Assembly: GCA_013400975.1 (NCBI GenBank)
Contig: WBMZ01009440.1
Span: 124,001-188,000 of the forward strand
Source: Atrichornis clamosus
Taxonomy: Eukaryota; Chordata; Aves; Passeriformes; Menuridae
Reading direction: 5' to 3'
DNA length: 64,000 bases
How positions within the stretch are numbered: position 1 is the first letter of the stretch; each line of letters opens with the position of its first letter. Shown in pieces: positions 59,246 to 64,000 of the stretch. Under the pieces are notes generated by a model. The model did no database searches and was not told the DNA's origin. It saw only the letters and a program-made list of their open reading frames with translations. A program made the translations under genes and the position numbers.

Positions 59246-60315
59246 ATGTATGTAATAAAAAATATAATTGGTTCCTAAACTCAAGAAGCAAAAAAAGAGA
59301 TAAACATTACAGTATTCTTTCACAGACTATCCGAAAATACAAGGAGCTACAACAAAAGAAGTTTGCTTAATCTGTAACATGGAAGCTCTGATGTTTGACA
59401 CTACTTTTCATTTATGCATCTAAATAAATGCTTCACTAAGACTGTACATGTCTAACATATCTTTAAGCTCTTATACCCAACATTAAATGTAAGAGATCGA
59501 GCTGCAAGCATGTCACACTTTCAACCACCAACAGACAACAGGTACCAATAAATAATTACTAATAAAACATTTATACATTTTCATATTGTTCTGCAATATG
59601 TACTAAATGTCTATACATAAACTATATGTTTCTTGTTAGTTTTTTCACTATTACTCAGTTGGTATTAAGCTTGTGATGGATCATAGAACAAAATGCTGTC
59701 TTAATAGCTTTTACAAACGAATAGCTTTTATTTAGGAAAGATTACATAATTTTGATGGTATTTCTGTTCTTTTGAATGGGTATGCCATGCTCCAGCCCTG
59801 TGTATATCTGTATCGGATGATTATTCATCAATATTTTCATTTTCTTGTTATTAACCTCAGCCAGAAAACAATATGTGATACCAAAATTCTCAAGTAACAG
59901 AGAAAAAGAAAATCACACTAGCAAACTCACTGCTATTGTTATTAGAATTCTGCACTTAATTAATCTTTATAATTTCCTTACCTATTATCTTCCATCCTTG
60001 TAACAGTTACTTTAATAATGTTGAGTTATTAAAAAACCTTATTTTGTTATTGAAGTATCCTCTACAAATAAATAGCCTCCCACTATGCAATTATTTTTAT
60101 ATCAAATCTAACAAGTCTAGAATGTCTTGCCAAATGTATCAGCTATAGAAAATGAAAGATGGGCAATGCTTATTAAGTGATCATGTAATACATCTACCTA
60201 TTCACCTTGCACCATGAACAACACTAGCAACCTTGACCATTAATGATCAATGTTGGTCTAATGATTCTTTAAAATTTCCAGTTAATGAGATGCGACCTTT
60301 CTTATGTAGTCTGCA

Positions 60316-60580
60316 CTTTATTTATTTTGATTAATAGAATTTTTTCCTCCTGATACATAATCTAAATATCTATTAAACGTTTTTATTCTTGTGTTTCCCC
60401 CAACTGGACACAGAAAGCAATCACTTGCATCTTTATAGCATTCTTTCATGTACTGGAAGATTGTAATCACATCCTCCCTCGGTCTGCTCTTTTCTAGACT
60501 AAACAAAACTAATTCCTTTAACCATTCTTTCCAGGTCAAATTTTGTGAACCCTTTATCTGTGTAGAATAGCCTGCTTAAA
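60316..60580 (-). mobile_element. Ancient CR1 ORF2 C-terminal relic
   Basis: The minus frame keeps WKEWLKELVLFSLEKSRPRE and then DVITIFQYMKECYKDASDC, a recognisable but decayed form of the CR1 '..eeRLkELGLFSLEKRRLRGDLI.iYqYLKG..' motif. The flanking TTCACAAAATTTGACC extends the match. It is one of the oldest CR1 copies here. It is not a host gene. Confidence 0.75.
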
Positions 60581-61872
60581 AAATTCCCATTGCTGAACAG
60601 GTGATGTCAAAAGGTCAGGTCAGCTTTCTCATAGCTTGCGGGGTGAGCCTATTTAGCTGACATTTAGAAATCCAGATATTTCCGATAATAGATGCTGGTG
60701 GAACAATGTCTGTTCACTGGTCTAATTGTTTGGCGCTATACCAAATCATTAGTTCTATTTCTCTTTCAGAAGGTTAACGGCAATTTTGGTGGACATTCAA
60801 GTGAGACATCCAGAACTTTTTTCCAAATGACAGAATTAGAAAATATAATTGCTTGTTTTAACTCATATTTAGAATCTTTCCAGTTATGTCTTTTATCAAA
60901 CAGTATTGAAAGTTTGGCCTCCTTTCTCCAGAACTTACATGGGTTTTCTTTATGCATTTAATTGATTATTTGGGACCTGAATGCAAGAAAACACACTAAT
61001 TTGAACTCTTAATCCACAGCATGATCAGGTGAATAAGCAGTTCAGGATATATCTAAAAGTGACTCCGTTTGGTTGAAGAAAAGCATACAAATTGTCTAGC
61101 AGCTACTCAGGGCCCCATAAAAATCATATTTTCCTCTGTTCTGTGTCTCTAAATTCTTATTCTCATAAAGCAAACCTAAACTGCTTTTGAAAGACTTTTT
61201 TTGGAATCTTTTTCTGTTAAACTCAAATTCCAGATCACTTTTCTTTTCCAGAATGAGCTACAAAACCCCTGAACTATCTTTGAGAATCACCACTGCTCCA
61301 TTTAAAAGAATTGCTTAAGATGCAGTCAAGTTCTCTATTTTCATTGTAAGTACAGTGTTGAATTTCTCTCTCAAATATATTCTTTACTCAAAAACATTGA
61401 AATTTTTATTAATTTTATTTTCTACAGCTATTAAGCCTGTATTGGTATACTCAATTCCAACTTTTTTTTTGAAGGAAACAATCCTCAAGTAATGACTGAT
61501 CCAAAACTGTGGATTTTATTTTCCTACATCAGCAGCACTGTTTAAAACAACTGTGTAATTTCCCAATCCATGCATTCCACTATTAGGATTCCCAAAAAGG
61601 AATTGTAAAAAAAACCAACTTCACCAAGTCCTCCTCATGTGCATTCTAAAAAACCATGAAGGAAACAGATAAGATTACTGCATTCTAGCCTTGGGAGAAT
61701 GCAATGGTCCACCCTTTATCATCAAAGCCAAGGAAACTCTGAGGGAAAGGTAAGAGACAGAGCTCAAAGGCCTTTTCCTCAAATAATATTTGGGTAGCAT
61801 TTTACACTGAGATCACTATAAAGGAATCAGAAGCACATTCTTCAGTCTTTCAGTAAAAACCTTTCAATATGT

Positions 61873-62407
61873 ATCAGGAATAGTGTGGCCTAGGAACAGT
61901 AGGACTAGGGAAGTGATTCTTCCCCTGTACTTGACACTGGCGAGGCTGCACCTTGAGTACCAGTTTGGGTCCCTCAGTTCAGGAAGAATATTGAGTTACT
62001 GCAACGAGTCCAGAGAAGGGCAATGAAGCTGCTGAAGATCCCAGATCAGAAGTCTTATGAGGAGTGGCTGAGGGAGCTGGAGTTTAGCCTGGAGAAGAGG
62101 TGGCTCAGGGGAGACCTTATCACTCTCTACAACTCCCTGAAAGGAGGGTGTAGAAAGGTGTGGGTCAGTCACTTCTCCCAGGCAACCAGTGACAGGATGA
62201 GAGGACATCATCTCAAGCTGCTTCAGGGGAGGTTTAGGTTGGACATTAGGAGGAATTCCATATTTGAATGAGCTACCCAGGGAGATGGTGGGATCACTGT
62301 CCCTGGAGGTGCTTAAGGAAAGACAGTACATGATCTAGCTGACATGGTGGTGTTTGGTCATAGATTGGGCTTATGATCTCTTCCATCCTAATTGACTCTG
62401 TGATACC
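61873..62407 (+). mobile_element. CR1 3' fragment (~535 bp), ORF2 C-terminus to tail
   Basis: It opens with GGAATAGTGTGGCC, continues through the 'LEyQFGSLSSGRILSYCNESREGQ' equivalent and then KSYEEWLRELEFSLEKRWLR, GDLITLYNSLKGGCRKVWVS, FSQATSDRMRGHHLKLLQGR and FRLDIRRNSIF. The 3' UTR has GACATGGTGGTGTTTGGTCATAGATTGGGCTTATGATCTC and ends TTGACTCTGTGATACCA, the usual CR1 terminus. It is less diverged than the other CR1 copies here, but has indels, stops and a missing 5' part. Confidence 0.9.
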
Positions 62408-64000
62408 ATTTCACTTTATTCCAAAATACAGACATCATTTCAACTGTGATGATGCATGTAACTAACCACCCACAGCAACACAGTTTCTCTTAGAATTTCC
62501 AGCAAGGTTTCAAATCCATTCTACCTAAGATAAGCTTTCAAATCCAAATCAAAGGAGATGCTGGAATCAGAAACATATCAAACCTTGTCAGCTCCCACCT
62601 CTACACTTCCCCTGATCCAAATTTAAACATTCTATTTAATGTGGAGCCATGCATTCAAAATATGTATTTGTACAGGTACCACTCCTTCACAGATTCATCT
62701 AGAGTTTAGTAAAAAGGATTTTCAGGGCCACAAAGGAAATGATGCAACCATTTTCTCCATATTTTTGTAGCCACAAGATAGCTGGCTGTTGGTAAATGTA
62801 ATTACTATCCGTGCCTCCAAACCACAAAAAAATAGTAACAGTTTTCTCTGTAAATGCTGAACACAGAACTATGGCTATAATCACTCCCTGAAGAAGTAAC
62901 AGCGCATGTTGTGAACAAAATGCCGTATTGGAATTGCATCCCACATCCTAAAAGTACCTTTTTCCAAATACAAATATGTTAACTCATTTGAAATTTGAAA
63001 AGGTATTAAACATATCCCTATCTGATGCCTGATTCTGCTTGGTCTTGTATTTCTAGAACGCTGTTGCACAGCAGAATGGTTTGCATATCAGCATGTTTCC
63101 CCTTCACCTTAATTCCAATGCAGCAATCTCAGTATTTTCAAGTTCTGTTTCAAGTTTGTCTTCATCATTAATAGCTTTATTATTCTTCTTTCCAAACACA
63201 GTTTCTAATATGCAGGGGTCACTTGGAGAAGATAATATTAGCATTCTACCATATCTAAGTATTGTACTCTAAATCACATATATCTCCACTTTACCTGCAT
63301 CTACCTCTCATATTTGAAGTTTCTCACCATTTCATTGGACAGGACCTAATTTAAAGAAAAGTTGCTTTCTTTACAAATTTTTGAGTGAATGAAATGTGGT
63401 TTTGTTGTTTCCAATTGCCCCTTAATTTACATCTTTTCTCCCATCTCTTATTCTGACAGAGTAAATGCTGTGAGTATGTTATAGTCCCTTACGTCCCTAG
63501 CACCACATCTGTGATACTAAATGAATACACACAGGAAAACCACAGTTCACTGGAATGTCCCTATTCTCTACTGCTGCTTTCTTCTGGGCCAATGTCTTAC
63601 AGATTGTCTGCTTTAGCAAACTTTTTCCTATTTTTGTGCATTTGAGGTGATGGTTTTGACAAAGTCCATTTTATGTCACAGCTTCATAGCTATTTGCTAC
63701 TATATGCTGTAGACAAAATTACTTTTTATTGACATCCCTAGAGATGGGATTTTGAGGCCTGAAACATATATCTTTATCCTGATCCATGTCACATTATTCA
63801 AATACTTCATGCTTTTCTGCTGTGTCTCTTGTTCTAGTACAGAACACCGCACCTGGATTCCCTGTTGATTTTCAGGATTTAATTTCCTTAGTTTTTTATT
63901 TACTATCTTTTGTCTAAAGAGTTTTTATATCCTCTTGTCTAATAGTGGTTCTACAAACTAGCTATTTCAATACTGAATTTAAGTTTTACTGTAGCCACGA
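62408..64000. other. Intronic stretch to the window edge, no gene recognised
   Basis: AT-rich sequence without recognised repeats except a faint L2-like segment near 63480-63530 (CCCTTACGTCCCTAGCACCAC). No SUGCT exon was identified in the minus strand. Confidence 0.5.

Larger units (their letters stand above)
59216..64000 (-). other. SUGCT: 3' part of the SUGCT intron preceding the 64-bp exon
   Basis: This stretch lies upstream (in gene orientation) of the exon at 59152-59215 and runs past the window edge. I looked on the minus strand for the preceding SUGCT segment (SGVPYGPI..., NVF.EPQ) and found no match. It holds the acceptor microsatellite at 59221-59245, an old CR1 relic (60316-60580), a younger CR1 relic (61873-62407), and otherwise AT-rich sequence with nothing recognised. 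Confidence 0.8.

Noticed and set aside
60318..60539. 73-codon minus-strand frame considered as a missing SUGCT exon
   Set aside because: The residues fit the CR1 'LKELGLFSLEKRR' pattern and not SUGCT; there are no matching splice sites.
62023..62271. 82-codon plus-strand frame with SLEKRW.RGDL
   Set aside because: CR1 ORF2 C-terminal remnant, part of the CR1 at 61873-62407.
1..64000. CRISPR arrays, operons, phage or bacterial insertion sequences
   Set aside because: No regularly spaced repeats or prokaryotic gene structure. The exon-intron structure and CR1/LTR content are those of a bird nuclear genome.

Overview
The window is vertebrate nuclear DNA, almost certainly from a bird. The evidence is dense CR1 retrotransposon relics at all stages of decay, solo LTRs of ERVL and ERVK type with ends typical of avian copies, old MIR/L2-type SINE relics of amniote age, and two small spliced exons separated by a very large AT-rich intron. 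The repeat mix suggests a neoavian species, but I cannot name it. Nothing bacterial, viral-genomic or operon-like is present.

The only protein-coding gene I can support is on the minus strand: the last two coding exons of SUGCT (succinyl-CoA:glutarate-CoA transferase, a mitochondrial class III CoA-transferase). The penultimate exon is 59152-59215 and the terminal coding exon is 6961-7124. Their splice sites, phases and joined reading frame agree and give the C-terminal 75 residues of the enzyme. A 52,027-bp intron (7125-59151) lies between them and fills most of the window. Positions 59216-64000 are the 3' end of the preceding intron, and 1-6780 is the 3' intergenic flank beyond a short 3' UTR and a polyadenylation signal.

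Layout by region: 1-6780, AT-rich flank with no gene; 6781-7124, SUGCT terminal exon, 3' UTR and poly(A) signal; 8573-10665, CR1 relics with an ERVK-type solo LTR nested in one of them (9094-9679); 11655-11770, a symmetric octamer/homeodomain motif cluster that may be an enhancer; 12949-13557, ERVL-type solo LTR with internal ~45-bp repeats; 19977-20070, a T-free A/C tract; 21616-21836, 27165-27315 and 34440-34632, MIR/L2-type relics; 31885-32286, a second ERVL-type LTR; 36412-36536, a palindromic MITE-like element; 43683-47052, CR1 pieces around an unexplained GC-richer block; 50741-50861, a CR1/L3 relic ending in overlapping hairpins; 53792-53831, a Z-DNA-prone run; 55681-56096, 60316-60580 and 61873-62407, further CR1 relics.

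I found no undescribed gene system. The more interesting signals concern how the large SUGCT intron may be processed: a pentanucleotide microsatellite serving as the polypyrimidine tract, in-frame TAG codons against both splice sites of the 64-bp exon, and a sense-oriented LTR carrying ATTAAA upstream of the last exon. A few structured non-coding elements are also unexplained. All family assignments were made by reading and memory of family consensus patterns; no search was run.
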